This document shows positions 30,987 through 42,055 of a DNA stretch of 64,000 nucleotides, piece after piece. Each line of letters starts with the position of its first letter. Within the stretch, counting starts at the first letter, position 1. Origin of the DNA: Pyropia yezoensis (lineage: Eukaryota; Rhodophyta; Bangiophyceae; Bangiales; Bangiaceae). Made by a program: the position numbers and the translations under genes. The stretch covers positions 12,149,420-12,213,419 of the forward strand of contig CM020620.1 in assembly GCA_009829735.1 (NCBI GenBank), given 5' to 3'. Under the pieces are notes generated by a model. The model was not told the origin of the DNA. It saw only the letters and a list, made by a program, of their open reading frames with translations, and did no database searches.

Positions 30987-31455
30987 TGTGGCAAAAACCA
31001 CAAGCACACACGGCACCCAAGTTGGGGCGGTGTGCTAGGGCTGCCTCCCGTGTCGGGGGAACCGGAAGAAGTGCAAGTCGCACACACTCTGTCCCTGTTG
31101 TGGGGCAAACCCCCCACGGACAAACAAGAGGATGGTGTGTGGTCCAACAGTTTCTTGGTCGGGACGGGGACGCAGGGCCAAGCCCCGCTGTCCCTCCCCT
31201 TATCCCCCCAGGGTCCACTCAGAATCTCGCCACTCAGAATCTCCCACCCCAGCACCTGCCCACCGGGCCACACGAAAATTCAAGACGATAAATGCAGAAA
31301 ACCCTCAAATCCAAGTTGGATTTACTACTAAGCTAACTATCCCAAACTTAGGGAATATGGACCCAAATGCAGGGGGAGGAACGGATCAGGCTAGTGGCCT
31401 GCCGCCCCTTGCATGGCACGTGTTGCCCCCCTACCTGGGGGTCAATACTGCCACA
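30987..31455 (-). repeat. 3' LTR of B2
   Basis: 469 bp, same sequence as the B1 LTRs as far as I can compare by eye. Confidence 0.9.
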
Positions 31456-31793
31456 CTCCCCTCTCCTCAGTTCCGACCGACCCGGTCGGCCCTGTGAGGG
31501 GGTGCGTAAACGCACGTCTCGGCGTTGGGGGCGCGACTTGCTGTCCCCCATCGAGTACGTAACACGGATGTGGAGGCGGTCACGTTGACCGCCCCTCTCC
31601 TCAAGCTTGCCCACTCGGCAGCTTGCTCTCCTCAGTTCACACTTCACCATCACCACCACCTCCCCTTCACCTTCCACTGGGCCGCCCCACGCTGGGGAGG
31701 CCACCCGTATACCCACGATCCGAGTCCCCCTCAACTCGAGGCGGGTCTCGTGCTGCGATAGCCAGAGCGTCTCTCCCCAACTTGGGGAGAGCC

Positions 31794-33566
31794 ATGGCGA
31801 CTCCGGGAGTGGAGACGGACTCTCTTGACGAGCGCATGGAGGACACCTCCTACGGGGCAGCACCCGCCGGGACTTCCGGCGGGGGCTCCGCGATTGCTCC
31901 GGGGGACGGGACTCCCGCGTCACCCGGCTTTGGGTTGACGGCGGGGTCTCCCCCGGAGGCGGGACAAGTTGTCCCGCGTGAGGCCTTGGGGCGGTGGTTT
32001 TACCCCGCTTGGCCTCTCTATGAGGAGGGGCTGACTGTTCTTCGCTGTGGCCGACTTGGCGCAGCGACGGGCCGGGTATGGGACCGCCTACGGGAGAAGT
32101 ATCCCCGTAGGGTCGGGTTCCCTGCCGGCTTCAGGACGGACCAGTTTGCCTTCCTGGACGATGAGGAGGTTGAGGACGTTCAGCGTGCCAAGGCCATGGT
32201 GGACCGCGGGGGAACTATCCCGGGTCCCCGCGACTTGCCGACCTTCACGTGGGACGCTGTGGCAACTCGCCCACCGTACCTCCACGAGGCCGATCCGCAC
32301 ACTCATCACTTTGATGTGCGGATGGAGAAAGACTTCCGGCGAGGTCCCTACTTGGTGACCTCGGCTCAACTTGAGTTTCCTCAACAGTCTGCTGCCAGTA
32401 AGGAGCAGTACTATCCGAAGAAGCCCGAGTGGTGGCCTCAAGTTGAGGTCCCCTACGGGTTCCCGGCGTTGTTGCCACGGTTGCTTGACCACTTCGGCTC
32501 CGTCATGTTGACGGCTGCCCCTGATCACCTGGTGTGGGCCATGTTGGCCACCCAGTGGCTCCTCGAGGTCATGTCGACCTGGGTGTCCTGTGTTCAGCGG
32601 CGGGGGATGCTCTGGCATCTCCCCCTCCGGCTCCTCCAAGGTTTGGAACAGCTCACCCCTCAGCTAGTTGCTGAGGGGTGCTCATCAGGACAACTCACTC
32701 TACTTGAGGAGATGCTCCGGCTCCATAAGTTTATCGAGTGGGAGAGCATTGAGCACAAGTTGCGCCGCCCCACTCGTGGGCCCAAGGACGATGGCGCACT
32801 TCGCCAGTTCGTGTGGGTCGCTCGTGAACTTCACGACGGCCGTGTGGTCCTACGAGAGGGGTTGGGCATCGGGGACTACCCGTATGCCCCGGGGGTGGAT
32901 CGCCACACTGCGCCACCCCCGGACAAGCCCATAGTTATGGCCGTGCCGTCCTATGATGACCATATGACTCAACCCACTGCGGGGGCCCCAAGTCGAGGTC
33001 GCAGTTACACCCGGGTACCGCCACCTCGGCGGGCCCCTCCGCTTCCTCCTGTTCCTTTCCAACCTCACGGGAACATCCCGATCAGCGTGGCCGTGGAGTC
33101 TTCCACCCCGGTGTCCCCCAACTTGAGGGCCACCCTCCTGACGGTATACCCCAAGTTGGTGTTGCCGCCCACGCCTCTAACCTCAGAGATGATGATCACC
33201 ACGTTGGTGCGCACCATTTCCTGGTTGGCCGCGTCGACCGCAACCCTACAGAGTTCCGAGACTCCTCAACTTGAGGAGCGCGTTCGTACTGCAGTGGCGA
33301 CCGCGAGTTGCGAGTCGGTGGCGGAGTTTATGACAGCCGAGTTGGCTCGCATTGGGGCTATTATGCCCCAGCCAGCCCCACTTGGGCGTGGCAAACGTCG
33401 CGCGAGCCGGGCATACTCGCCTCCTCGCCGTCGTCGCCGACACTCGCGGCGCTCTCCTTCCGTATCAGAAGACGAGTTGTCTTACTCCGTTTCGGAGTCC
33501 TCTACCCCGTCGGAGACGGAGTCTGTCCAGCGTCTGCGTCGCAAACTTGCGCGCAAGACCAGGTAG
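31794..33566 (+). CDS. B2 antisense accessory ORF
   Basis: Duplicate of the plus-strand ORF of B1, 590 residues from ATG at 31794, with the same product. It is opposite in strand to gag-pol and ends in the Arg/Ser-rich tail. Confidence 0.72.
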   Translation: MATPGVETDSLDERMEDTSYGAAPAGTSGGGSAIAPGDGTPASPGFGLTAGSPPEAGQVVPREALGRWFYPAWPLYEEGLTVLRCGRLGAATGRVWDRLREKYPRRVGFPAGFRTDQFAFLDDEEVEDVQRAKAMVDRGGTIPGPRDLPTFTWDAVATRPPYLHEADPHTHHFDVRMEKDFRRGPYLVTSAQLEFPQQSAASKEQYYPKKPEWWPQVEVPYGFPALLPRLLDHFGSVMLTAAPDHLVWAMLATQWLLEVMSTWVSCVQRRGMLWHLPLRLLQGLEQLTPQLVAEGCSSGQLTLLEEMLRLHKFIEWESIEHKLRRPTRGPKDDGALRQFVWVARELHDGRVVLREGLGIGDYPYAPGVDRHTAPPPDKPIVMAVPSYDDHMTQPTAGAPSRGRSYTRVPPPRRAPPLPPVPFQPHGNIPISVAVESSTPVSPNLRATLLTVYPKLVLPPTPLTSEMMITTLVRTISWLAASTATLQSSETPQLEERVRTAVATASCESVAEFMTAELARIGAIMPQPAPLGRGKRRASRAYSPPRRRRRHSRRSPSVSEDELSYSVSESSTPSETESVQRLRRKLARKTR

Positions 33567-33848
33567 AAGAGTGGCCACGGTCGGCGCCACTTGCGCGACC
33601 GTGAGGGACGTGACGGTTCCGACTTGGAGCCGCCGCCACCTCCAACAAGTGGAGACCGTTATCGGCGTGGGTCTCGCCGCTCGCCTCCACGTGAGGGCGA
33701 GGGCCGTGGAGTGGGAGAGTCTTGCATGCGTGCCTAGTTGGCAGCTGCCTTTGTTGTGAGAGTGTGAGGGTTAGGGCTGTAGTTAAAAGCCACTCTGCGT
33801 ACCACTTCGACTTGAAGCACTCTCTTGGCACTGTTGCTCGGCCTTCCC

Positions 33849-36800
33849 TCACGTTGAGGGAGGGCTGTTAGGGTCTATCTCATTCCGGGCACAGTACGCC
33901 CGGACCTTCTCAGCGGGAAGGTCCTCCACATACTCCCACGTATCATCCTTGGCTTTGTAGCCAAACCAACGCACCCTCAACATGAGGCGGTCAGTGTCTT
34001 CATCCCATCCGTGGTCGATGAACTTATCGAACACGTACTCCTGTGGGCCCTGTTTGGCCGCAGGCAGTGAGGGGAGGCGCCACGATTCCAACGCACGCGC
34101 CCAAGCTGGGTCTCCTGCAGGCGGTGGTGCAACTTTGACCACGTCCTGTCCGTTCACTGTGCGGACCCCATCGTCACTTTCGATGGTGAAGCGCCGCCCA
34201 TCAGTACGAAGGACCTGGCACGGTCCCTTCGTCTGGAATACCAGCTTACCCCCAGTTGGGGTGTGCGAGTGTACCAGCACCCAGTCACCCTGCTCGGGGA
34301 CATGTTTAGCATTGCGCACCTTTTTGTCAAAGGTACGCTTGTAGCGCTTTTGTGCTTTGTCCATCTCAGCCCTGACTTTAGGGATGAGGTTTTCAAGCCT
34401 AGCGGCGAACTCCGCCTTACTCTCAGTAGGAGTAGGCGTACTGCCACCATCCTCCCGAGTTGGGAGCGACCGCCGCACGGCAATAGACCGCACGCGACGG
34501 GGGGTCACAAAAGCGAGGGGTACTTCCCCTGTAGATGAGTGAACCTGCGAATTGTAGGCAGTAGTAAGGATAGAAATGTATTGGTCCCACGTCTTTACGT
34601 GCTCACTCACATAGTGGCGTAGCTGCCTAACAATAGTTTTGTTGAAGCGCTCCACCTGCCCATTAGTTTGTGGGTGGTAGGGGGTGGCATAGTTTGCCTT
34701 AACCCCCAACATATCCAGCACTCCCTGAAACAGTACAGACGCAAATTGCGGTCCATTGTCCGATAGTGTGCTATCTCGGATGCCATACGCGGCAACCCAG
34801 TGGTCTAGGAAGGCTGACACGACCGACATGGCCGTGATCTCTGCCAGTGGGATTGCTCGCGTAAGTTTCGTGAAGCGGTCACAGATGACCAGGAGGTACT
34901 GGTTGCCCTCCTCGGTCACGGGCAGTGGCCCAAGGATGTCCATCGCCAACGCGGCGAAGGGCTCCTTGGCCGGGAACAATAGCATAGCCGTACTAGGCCG
35001 CCGTTCCATCAGACGAGTCTGTGCACAACTTGTGCAGGCAGCCACCCAACTGTAGATGTCCACCACCATGGACGGCCAGTAGTACCTGTTCCTCAGGGTC
35101 TGGTACAGTTTACTAGACCCCAGGTGTCCACCCGTGGGAGCGTTGTGCTCCCTCTCAAGGATACTGTCCTTGAGGGATGCGGGGACGACAAGTTGTTCGG
35201 TCCCCTGGAATACCCCCCTCCTCATGAGGAGGCCATCGTCTCCCAGAAAGAAGCGCGTCTCAACCACTGTATCCAGTATATCCCTCTGCGACTTGCAGAA
35301 GGGATCCTCGGCCTGGGCCTTCACCACCTCGTCCAGGGACAGGGGCAAGTACTTCTTGTTCCCTGGCGCCTCGGGGTTCAACGCCTGACCCGAGCGCGTG
35401 ACTACCCCCACGATGGGGATGTCCTCATCGACTGGGTTAGTGTCCAGCCTCTCGGTAGGTACCCGAGAGAGGCCGTCGGCAAGGGCATGTTGCCTGCCAG
35501 GTCGGTACTCAATGTCAAAGTTGAAGGGTGCCAGTCGCACCCTCCACCGGTTGAGACGAGTGTTCGTACAGTCCGTCTTAAAGATGAACTGCAACGCGCG
35601 GTGGTCACAGCGGATGAGGAACTTCTCACCCTCCAGGTAGTGACGAAGTGACGTCGCCGCCCACACCACTGCGAGTCCTTCCAACTCGGTGACTCCGTAG
35701 TTCTTCTCGGCCGAGTTCAGCCCCTTACTAAAGTATCCCACCGGCAAGTACTCCTTGTCCGGCTGCTGCTGAAACAACACACAACCAAGTTGGTCGTAGC
35801 TAGCGTCCACATCCAGGATGTAGTGGCCTCCCAACCTGGGAATAGCCAAGATGGGGGGCTTCAGCAGAAGGTCCCGAAGAGTCTCAAAGGATTCTTGCTC
35901 CACCCGACTTGGGGGAGGCAGGTTCTTCGGTAGCGTTGAGCTCACTAGCTCATTCAACGGCTTCGCCACCTTGGCGAAGCCCTTGGTGAAACGTCGGTAC
36001 ACGTTACACATCCCGAGGAAGCTCCTCATCTGGGTCTGGGTCCGGGGGTACTGAGCCTTACGAATGGCCCTCAAGTTCTTCTCGTTAACACTGAGACGCC
36101 CCGGATGGACAACATGTCCCAAGTACTCCACCTCTTGAGTAAAGAGGTGGCACTTACTCGCCTTCAGTGACACACCGGCGTCAGCAAGTAGCTTGAACAC
36201 CTGGCCAAGATGGCCAATGTGTTCCTCCGGACTTCGGGAGAACACAATGATATCGTCTAGGTACACAAGACAGATCTGCCACCGTACTCCGGCCAGAATC
36301 ATGTCCATAGCGCGCTGGAAAGTTGCCGGCGCGTTACACAGACCAAACGGTAGGCGCTTGCACTGGGAGGTACCACAGTGACAGGTAAAGGTAGTTTTAT
36401 GCCTGTCCTCCGGGGCAATGGGAATTTGCCAGTACCCCGCGTTACAGTCCAGGGTAGAGAACACGTTTGCCTCCCCCAGAGAGTCCAGACAGTCATCCAT
36501 CCTAGGTAGGGGATAACTGTCCTTCACTGTGCTCTCGTTGAGCTTACGGTAGTCGATACAAAACCGGGGGGTCCCATCAACTTTGGGGACGATAACCACC
36601 GGACTCGCCCACTCGGCGTTGCTGGCCTCGATCACATCGAGGGCCTCCATGCGAGCAACTTGCTCCTTAACGAGGGCCCTTGAACGATGTCCTCCCCTAT
36701 ACGGTTGTTGGCGTATAGGGGGTGCACCGGGCTTCAACTCGATCCGGTGTTGGGTGGCTCTCATGAGTCCCAATTGACCATCCCACAGCTTGTGATATTG

Positions 36801-37832
36801 GTCCAAGAGGCGTTCAACTTGAACCCTCAACCTGGGGGGGACACCCTCCATGTTCACATGGGGTCGAGGAGAGGCAGCCGACTTGGTTTGATGCTTCTCC
36901 TTTCCGGACTTCGGGTCGCTACTTGCGCCCGCGTTGAGGGTGACCGCTACTACCGGTCCCTCGTGTTGGTCGATATAGCCGAACTTGGCTCCCGACTTGA
37001 AGTACTTGGGCGTCGGGCTCAGGTTCATCACCTGGATCCTCCACGGGACTCCGGCTTTGGAGTCCATCGTGCCAAGGGCAACATGCACTTGGTGCTTGCG
37101 AGCAAGACGGGGGTGAGGGTGCACCAACCCGTTCCCCGTAAAATCAGTTACAACATCAACGTGCGCCACCGAGTTGGGGGACAACGTGACTTTGCGGGCT
37201 AAACGCAGGGTAGCAGTAAACCCTTCCCTCACAGAGCAAACAGGCTTCGACTGTGAGACTGTCACAGGAGCCACAGACTTTCCCTTACCAAGGATGGGGA
37301 TAGTCTCCCCATTCATCAACTTGACCCAGTACTCAGGGCCACAAATCAAAGGCACTTGTGTAACAACATAAGGGGTACCCAGAAGCAGGGGTACCGATAT
37401 ATTCTCAACTACGCCATAGGTCACGTCGACCTCATGGGTCCCCAACCTAGTTGGTAGGGTCACGGCACCAACGATGGGAAGTACCCCACCATTGATGTCA
37501 ATCATATGGTCAGCTTTGGACCTCCAGCGTTCGAGCTTCACCTCCTTTGGTAATAGCGACTTGCGTATCAAGGAGGCTCCTGACCCGGTATCAAGTACGA
37601 TACGGGTACAGCATGCACGGCCGGGGGCAAGTTGCACCCGTCCAGCCACCTGGAAGTTCTCACCCGTCAGCACCGCGATGACCCGACGTGGGTTTACGTT
37701 CTTGGGGAGTCCTACCCGAGGTGGGCGGACTCCCTTAGGTCGCCGCAGTATCCGGCACGGTTGGTTCGTCCTCCTGGCCCACTTGGCCGAGGCTGCCGTT
37801 GTGAGCTTCGGACGACCAGCCCCAACGGTCAT
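33849..37832 (-). CDS. B2 pol polyprotein
   Basis: 1,327 residues with protease, RT, RNase H, integrase and chromodomain as in B1. A few substitutions; open throughout. Its start overlaps the gag stop as ATGA. Confidence 0.9.
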   Translation of the reverse strand: MTVGAGRPKLTTAASAKWARRTNQPCRILRRPKGVRPPRVGLPKNVNPRRVIAVLTGENFQVAGRVQLAPGRACCTRIVLDTGSGASLIRKSLLPKEVKLERWRSKADHMIDINGGVLPIVGAVTLPTRLGTHEVDVTYGVVENISVPLLLGTPYVVTQVPLICGPEYWVKLMNGETIPILGKGKSVAPVTVSQSKPVCSVREGFTATLRLARKVTLSPNSVAHVDVVTDFTGNGLVHPHPRLARKHQVHVALGTMDSKAGVPWRIQVMNLSPTPKYFKSGAKFGYIDQHEGPVVAVTLNAGASSDPKSGKEKHQTKSAASPRPHVNMEGVPPRLRVQVERLLDQYHKLWDGQLGLMRATQHRIELKPGAPPIRQQPYRGGHRSRALVKEQVARMEALDVIEASNAEWASPVVIVPKVDGTPRFCIDYRKLNESTVKDSYPLPRMDDCLDSLGEANVFSTLDCNAGYWQIPIAPEDRHKTTFTCHCGTSQCKRLPFGLCNAPATFQRAMDMILAGVRWQICLVYLDDIIVFSRSPEEHIGHLGQVFKLLADAGVSLKASKCHLFTQEVEYLGHVVHPGRLSVNEKNLRAIRKAQYPRTQTQMRSFLGMCNVYRRFTKGFAKVAKPLNELVSSTLPKNLPPPSRVEQESFETLRDLLLKPPILAIPRLGGHYILDVDASYDQLGCVLFQQQPDKEYLPVGYFSKGLNSAEKNYGVTELEGLAVVWAATSLRHYLEGEKFLIRCDHRALQFIFKTDCTNTRLNRWRVRLAPFNFDIEYRPGRQHALADGLSRVPTERLDTNPVDEDIPIVGVVTRSGQALNPEAPGNKKYLPLSLDEVVKAQAEDPFCKSQRDILDTVVETRFFLGDDGLLMRRGVFQGTEQLVVPASLKDSILEREHNAPTGGHLGSSKLYQTLRNRYYWPSMVVDIYSWVAACTSCAQTRLMERRPSTAMLLFPAKEPFAALAMDILGPLPVTEEGNQYLLVICDRFTKLTRAIPLAEITAMSVVSAFLDHWVAAYGIRDSTLSDNGPQFASVLFQGVLDMLGVKANYATPYHPQTNGQVERFNKTIVRQLRHYVSEHVKTWDQYISILTTAYNSQVHSSTGEVPLAFVTPRRVRSIAVRRSLPTREDGGSTPTPTESKAEFAARLENLIPKVRAEMDKAQKRYKRTFDKKVRNAKHVPEQGDWVLVHSHTPTGGKLVFQTKGPCQVLRTDGRRFTIESDDGVRTVNGQDVVKVAPPPAGDPAWARALESWRLPSLPAAKQGPQEYVFDKFIDHGWDEDTDRLMLRVRWFGYKAKDDTWEYVEDLPAEKVRAYCARNEIDPNSPPST

Positions 37833-39765
37833 TCGTTTCCCGCCGACTTGGCGTCCGAATCTGAGGGCGGGGAGGAAGACGACGAGTCCGAGGACGACGT
37901 GTCCGCCTCCTCCGCCGAGGGTGTGGCGACCGCAACGACCGGTCGAGACCCACCCTCGCGGCGTGAGCGTACTTCGTTCGTAGCCGACTTTTTACTCGCA
38001 TTCCTAACAAGTTGTTGGATGCGTTTACTCAACTTGGGGCAATCATATGCCCAGTGACCATCGGAGTTGCAGTTCCAACACCGATGGTCCGGTCCGGGAG
38101 GGGTCTTCCCAACTGGGGAAGACGAAGGGATACCCTGGGAAGTTCCCACGGCAGCTACCACCCTCTCCTTGCGGATTCGGCGTGCCTCTCTCAACTCTCT
38201 GGCTGGCGCGCCTCCTCCCGTTCCTTGGCCAACTCGGCCTGACGCTCCTGGCGTTGTTCCTCCCGCAACTTGCGGTAGGCCTCGCCTCTGCGATAGGCGA
38301 ACCTGGCCAACTCGGCCAGGGCCGCCCGGGTAGTGTTATGCTCCCGGGTCTCCATCCGGAACTGACCAATGGAGTCCCTCCACAAACCGACTCTTCACCA
38401 CAGCTTGTGGATGAAGAAACCCACAAAGATTGTTGAGCTTTCGGACTCGCTCCGCAAACGACAACTCGTCCTCCGCCTTTCCTGATGGCTTGCGTAAACT
38501 CCTCGACTTGAGAAGCCAACGCTGCCTCATCAACCATGGCTCTCAACAACCAGTTGACGAGCTCCAAATAGGACGTCACCTCCTCAGCGCCTCCACTTGA
38601 GGAGCTGGGCATGACGGACATAGTTCTGTCCGTAGGTCGCCCTTCGTAAACTCCTGTAGCATGTAAAAAGCCATGCCTTCACTTATGGCATTGTCGTCAC
38701 AGGCTTTTGTGAAACGACGTAGGAACTCAAAGACACGGAGGGGGGAGTTCCGTCCCACTCCGCTTTGTGCCCAAAAGAATGAAGTGCATTCTTCTTGGCA
38801 CGGCCCATGGCTCGGGCCTGGTCAGGACCATACGCCACCGACTTGTTGTGGAGGGCGTAGGTCTCACAGTCAAAGATCCTCTGGTAGACCGGGTTGGCTA
38901 CCTGGATCTTGGGCGGTACCTCACGTTGAGGGAACAGCCGCTGTGGCACTGGGGTAAGTTCACTCTCAGTGCCTGTAGTCCGGCGCGGCGCGCTTGGTGT
39001 AGCCGCCGGCGTTTCCGGGGGGAACTCCCCCGTGAAGGGCGTACGCCCCACCGAGTATGGTGTGGCTCCCTCGTGGGAGTCACAGGTGTCGCCCCCAGTT
39101 CGGGGCGACCAGAGATAGGCGTAAGGGGGGATTCCCCCTGCGCCTGGGGGCTCGAAAGCCCCAATCCGGTCTGGACATAAGGCCATCTGGCAAACCGCCA
39201 CAATCTGATTCAGAATAGTATTCGTCATCGTGACCACCAGGTCCGGCAAAGTCTGCCGCAACACATTGGTCGCCTCCCGACGGACAGTTTCCGCGAGGAG
39301 TGGATTGACGACTCAGTTGAGTCTCGGTCCGCCTTCGGGAGTCCACCTGAGGGGTAACCACGTTCCTCAGGGGTCTCAACCGGGGGCATGGGCGCGAGCC
39401 CATCGCCGACCAACGGAGGTCCACCGTCCTCCGAAAGCTTAGTTGGCGACGACTCCAAGCCAAAGTTGGCTCCAACCCGAGTGGAACCCGCGGGGACCGT
39501 CCTCACCCTTGGGACGTTCCCGTTGAGTAATACCACGCGGTGGCCAGACTTCGGCCCACCCACATCAGAAGTGTCACCCGAGTGAACTCCCGACTGAGTC
39601 GGGGTGGCCTGTTGCCCGCCCGTACTTCCAGTCCTGCTGGCTTGAGGGACCTCTAGTCCCTCTGCGACCCCAGGTAAACCCACCTGTGTCCACCAGTATT
39701 CAAAGGCACTGAAGTACGTGCGTCACCCGTGTACTCCCGGACGACGGGGGGTCCGAGCTAGCCAT
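37829..39765 (-). pseudogene. B2 gag region
   Basis: Same gag as B1, including the zinc knuckle, but broken at several places (on the order of ten small differences). They increase toward the gap, so they may be consensus errors in a thinly covered contig end. Confidence 0.8.
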
Positions 39766-39884
39766 GTTGGCTGACGATCCGTATGACACGGTCCAAGACC
39801 CACCGTTCCTCTGAGACAGAGGGCCCCTACACCCGGGTGCACCCGGAGGTAAAGTTTACCTCTGTCCCCTGCTGCTCCACCAAA

Positions 39885-40025
39885 TGTGGCAAAAACCACA
39901 AGCACACACGGCACCCAAGTTGGGGCGGTGTGCTAGGGCTGCCTCCCGTGTCGGGGGAACCGGAAGAAGTGCAAGTCGCACACACTCTGTCCCTGTGTGG
40001 GGCAAACCCCCCACGGACAAACAAG
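39885..40025 (-). repeat. Partial 5' LTR of B2
   Basis: First 141 bases of the B LTR in plus orientation, starting TGTGGCAAAAACC, then cut by the run of N. Confidence 0.85.
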
Positions 40026-40525
40026 NNNNNNNNNNNNNNNNNNNNNNNNNNNNNNNNNNNNNNNNNNNNNNNNNNNNNNNNNNNNNNNNNNNNNNNNNNN
40101 NNNNNNNNNNNNNNNNNNNNNNNNNNNNNNNNNNNNNNNNNNNNNNNNNNNNNNNNNNNNNNNNNNNNNNNNNNNNNNNNNNNNNNNNNNNNNNNNNNNN
40201 NNNNNNNNNNNNNNNNNNNNNNNNNNNNNNNNNNNNNNNNNNNNNNNNNNNNNNNNNNNNNNNNNNNNNNNNNNNNNNNNNNNNNNNNNNNNNNNNNNNN
40301 NNNNNNNNNNNNNNNNNNNNNNNNNNNNNNNNNNNNNNNNNNNNNNNNNNNNNNNNNNNNNNNNNNNNNNNNNNNNNNNNNNNNNNNNNNNNNNNNNNNN
40401 NNNNNNNNNNNNNNNNNNNNNNNNNNNNNNNNNNNNNNNNNNNNNNNNNNNNNNNNNNNNNNNNNNNNNNNNNNNNNNNNNNNNNNNNNNNNNNNNNNNN
40501 NNNNNNNNNNNNNNNNNNNNNNNNN
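40026..40525. other. Assembly gap (500 N)
   Basis: Exactly 500 N, a usual placeholder for a gap of unknown size. It hides the rest of B2, the right part of A copy 2, the 5' end of C and perhaps the missing 3' end of E. Confidence 0.98.
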
Positions 40526-41220
40526 TTCCTTTCTGGTGACGCGGAACTACGGTACACACGGGCCGTCCGGATTCTTCCAGCGCGTCTAATGGCTCCTCGA
40601 TCACAAGTTACCCAGAGGCCGTTAACTGGTTCCTAGAGACGTACGCAGAGCCCCATGCACTGGCCCTGGCACAGGACAGGTTCAGTCGGGGCAGCTAAGG
40701 AACCAGACGAGGGCATCGAAGCCTTCGCGGTCCGTCTCCGGGGCCTAACGGAACTGTGCGGGATTATCCATACCGAGGGCACCATGAAACAGCAGCTGAT
40801 CCAAGGGCTCCCTGAGTACCTGCGCACTGACGCGTTTGTCTACAATGTTCCCGACCGTACGTACCAGCAGTTGGTTACTTTTACTGCGGGCAAGTACAAG
40901 GCAGCCACGGACGTTATTAAGATGGCCCAAGGGTCCTCTTCGAGTAAGGCTGGTCCCTCTGTTTCCGCCCGCAGGCCTACTGATTTTCGGGCTAAGCCCA
41001 CCCTGGACCCGTCACCGATAATGGCAGTCAATCCTATGGGCCCCTCGACGATCCTTCAGGGCCCTCTTGACAAGGAAACTGAGAAGAGCGGGTCGGGCCA
41101 AGTGTTTGGGTTCAAGGGATCCGCGCCCCAGTTCGTGGGGGTACGTACCATGGATAGCCGGCGCCCGTACCGTTGTTACCTTTGCTGGGAACCGGGGCAC
41201 ATTGCCATCAATGTTCCATG
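40526..41220 (+). pseudogene. Element C gag remnant
   Basis: Capsid-like stretch (EAVNWFL-type helix region, FAVRLRGLTELCGII, LIQGLPEYLR) followed by a Ser/Pro-rich part and a weak zinc knuckle (CYLCWEPGH). N-terminal part is lost in the gap. Broken. Confidence 0.65.
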
Positions 41221-42055
41221 ATATCCGAGGCCCCAACGGAAAGCGGTTATCCAGGCCCGGGACTTTCTTCCTTGCGGCTACTCGGGGCCGGAGCCAGAGT
41301 ACCGAGGTCAAGCCCAACGCGGACCGTCAGTTTCCATCGCCAGATACGTGTTGCCGTGGTCCAGGCTCTGTGTAAAGGGATCAACTTGTCAGATGATGAG
41401 GCGGACCAAATGTGCCATGTTACCGTCGGTTCCCAGGAGCCCGGGACCCTCGGGAAAAGAGTAACGGGGGGCGGATCCAAGAGGTCCCCTCCCCATCGTC
41501 GGGACAGTACCTGCTCGTTTGCAACCAAGCTGGGGTTTCTCGAAGATCTTCAAGGGCCCCATTGTACCTGTTCGTTCTGAGTCTCCTATTGTTTTGCCCA
41601 CCCCTTCTTCCTGTTTACCGTCTTTGGCACGGCGGTCCAAGTCTGGGCTCCGACGTCGATTGGGAATGAAGAAGCCATATGGGTTCAGGGCACCTTGCTT
41701 GTACTGCGTAAGAGGAACTTCGCTTTGAATGCTTTTGTACGTTTGGACCAAGAGGACCCCAAGGAAACGACGGCCATTTTGGACACAGGCGCGGGACCCA
41801 GTGTGGACGCGAGGACATCTTACCCTGTGGATGGCAACGATTGGCTTCTAGGGCTCCTAAGTCTACCCATGTTTGTGACGCTTCCGGGCAACTGCTCCAC
41901 GCCCGGGGAGTCCTGGAACTATCGGTCATTGTCAACGGGAAGCCGATGGAGTTCGAGTTCCTTGTCGTCAGGGCCCTTTCTGTCCCATTGATCCTTGGGA
42001 TGGACTTCCAAAAGGAACATGTCAAGGCTATCTACCCTGGGACCGAGTCGGTCCT
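41221..42055 (+). pseudogene. Element C protease region
   Basis: Contains ILDTGAGPSVD near 41780, matching a retropepsin active site, and VPLILGMDFQKEH near 41985, matching its second half. Broken in a few places. Confidence 0.6.

Larger units (their letters stand above)
25321..40025 (-). mobile_element. Gypsy element A copy 2 with B2 nested, cut by the gap
   Basis: Second unit of the tandem duplication, offset 15,870 bp from the first. Same parts, same nested B insertion point and the same GTGAT at its left edge, so the duplication followed the B insertion. Over most of its length it differs from copy 1 by only a few substitutions. Its right part, including the zinc-finger frame and 5' LTR, is lost in the N gap. 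Confidence 0.82.
30987..40025 (-). mobile_element. Gypsy element B2 (duplicate of B1), right end in the gap
   Basis: Left LTR 30987-31455, antisense ORF, pol and gag as in B1. The right LTR begins at 39885 and is cut by the gap at 40026. The last about 1.9 kb before the gap is net ten bases shorter than B1, with several small breaks in gag. Nearly all differences crowd toward the gap, so assembly error is as likely as decay. Confidence 0.88.

Noticed and set aside
39783-40636. Frames crossing the run of N
   Set aside because: They are made of unknown residues and carry no information.
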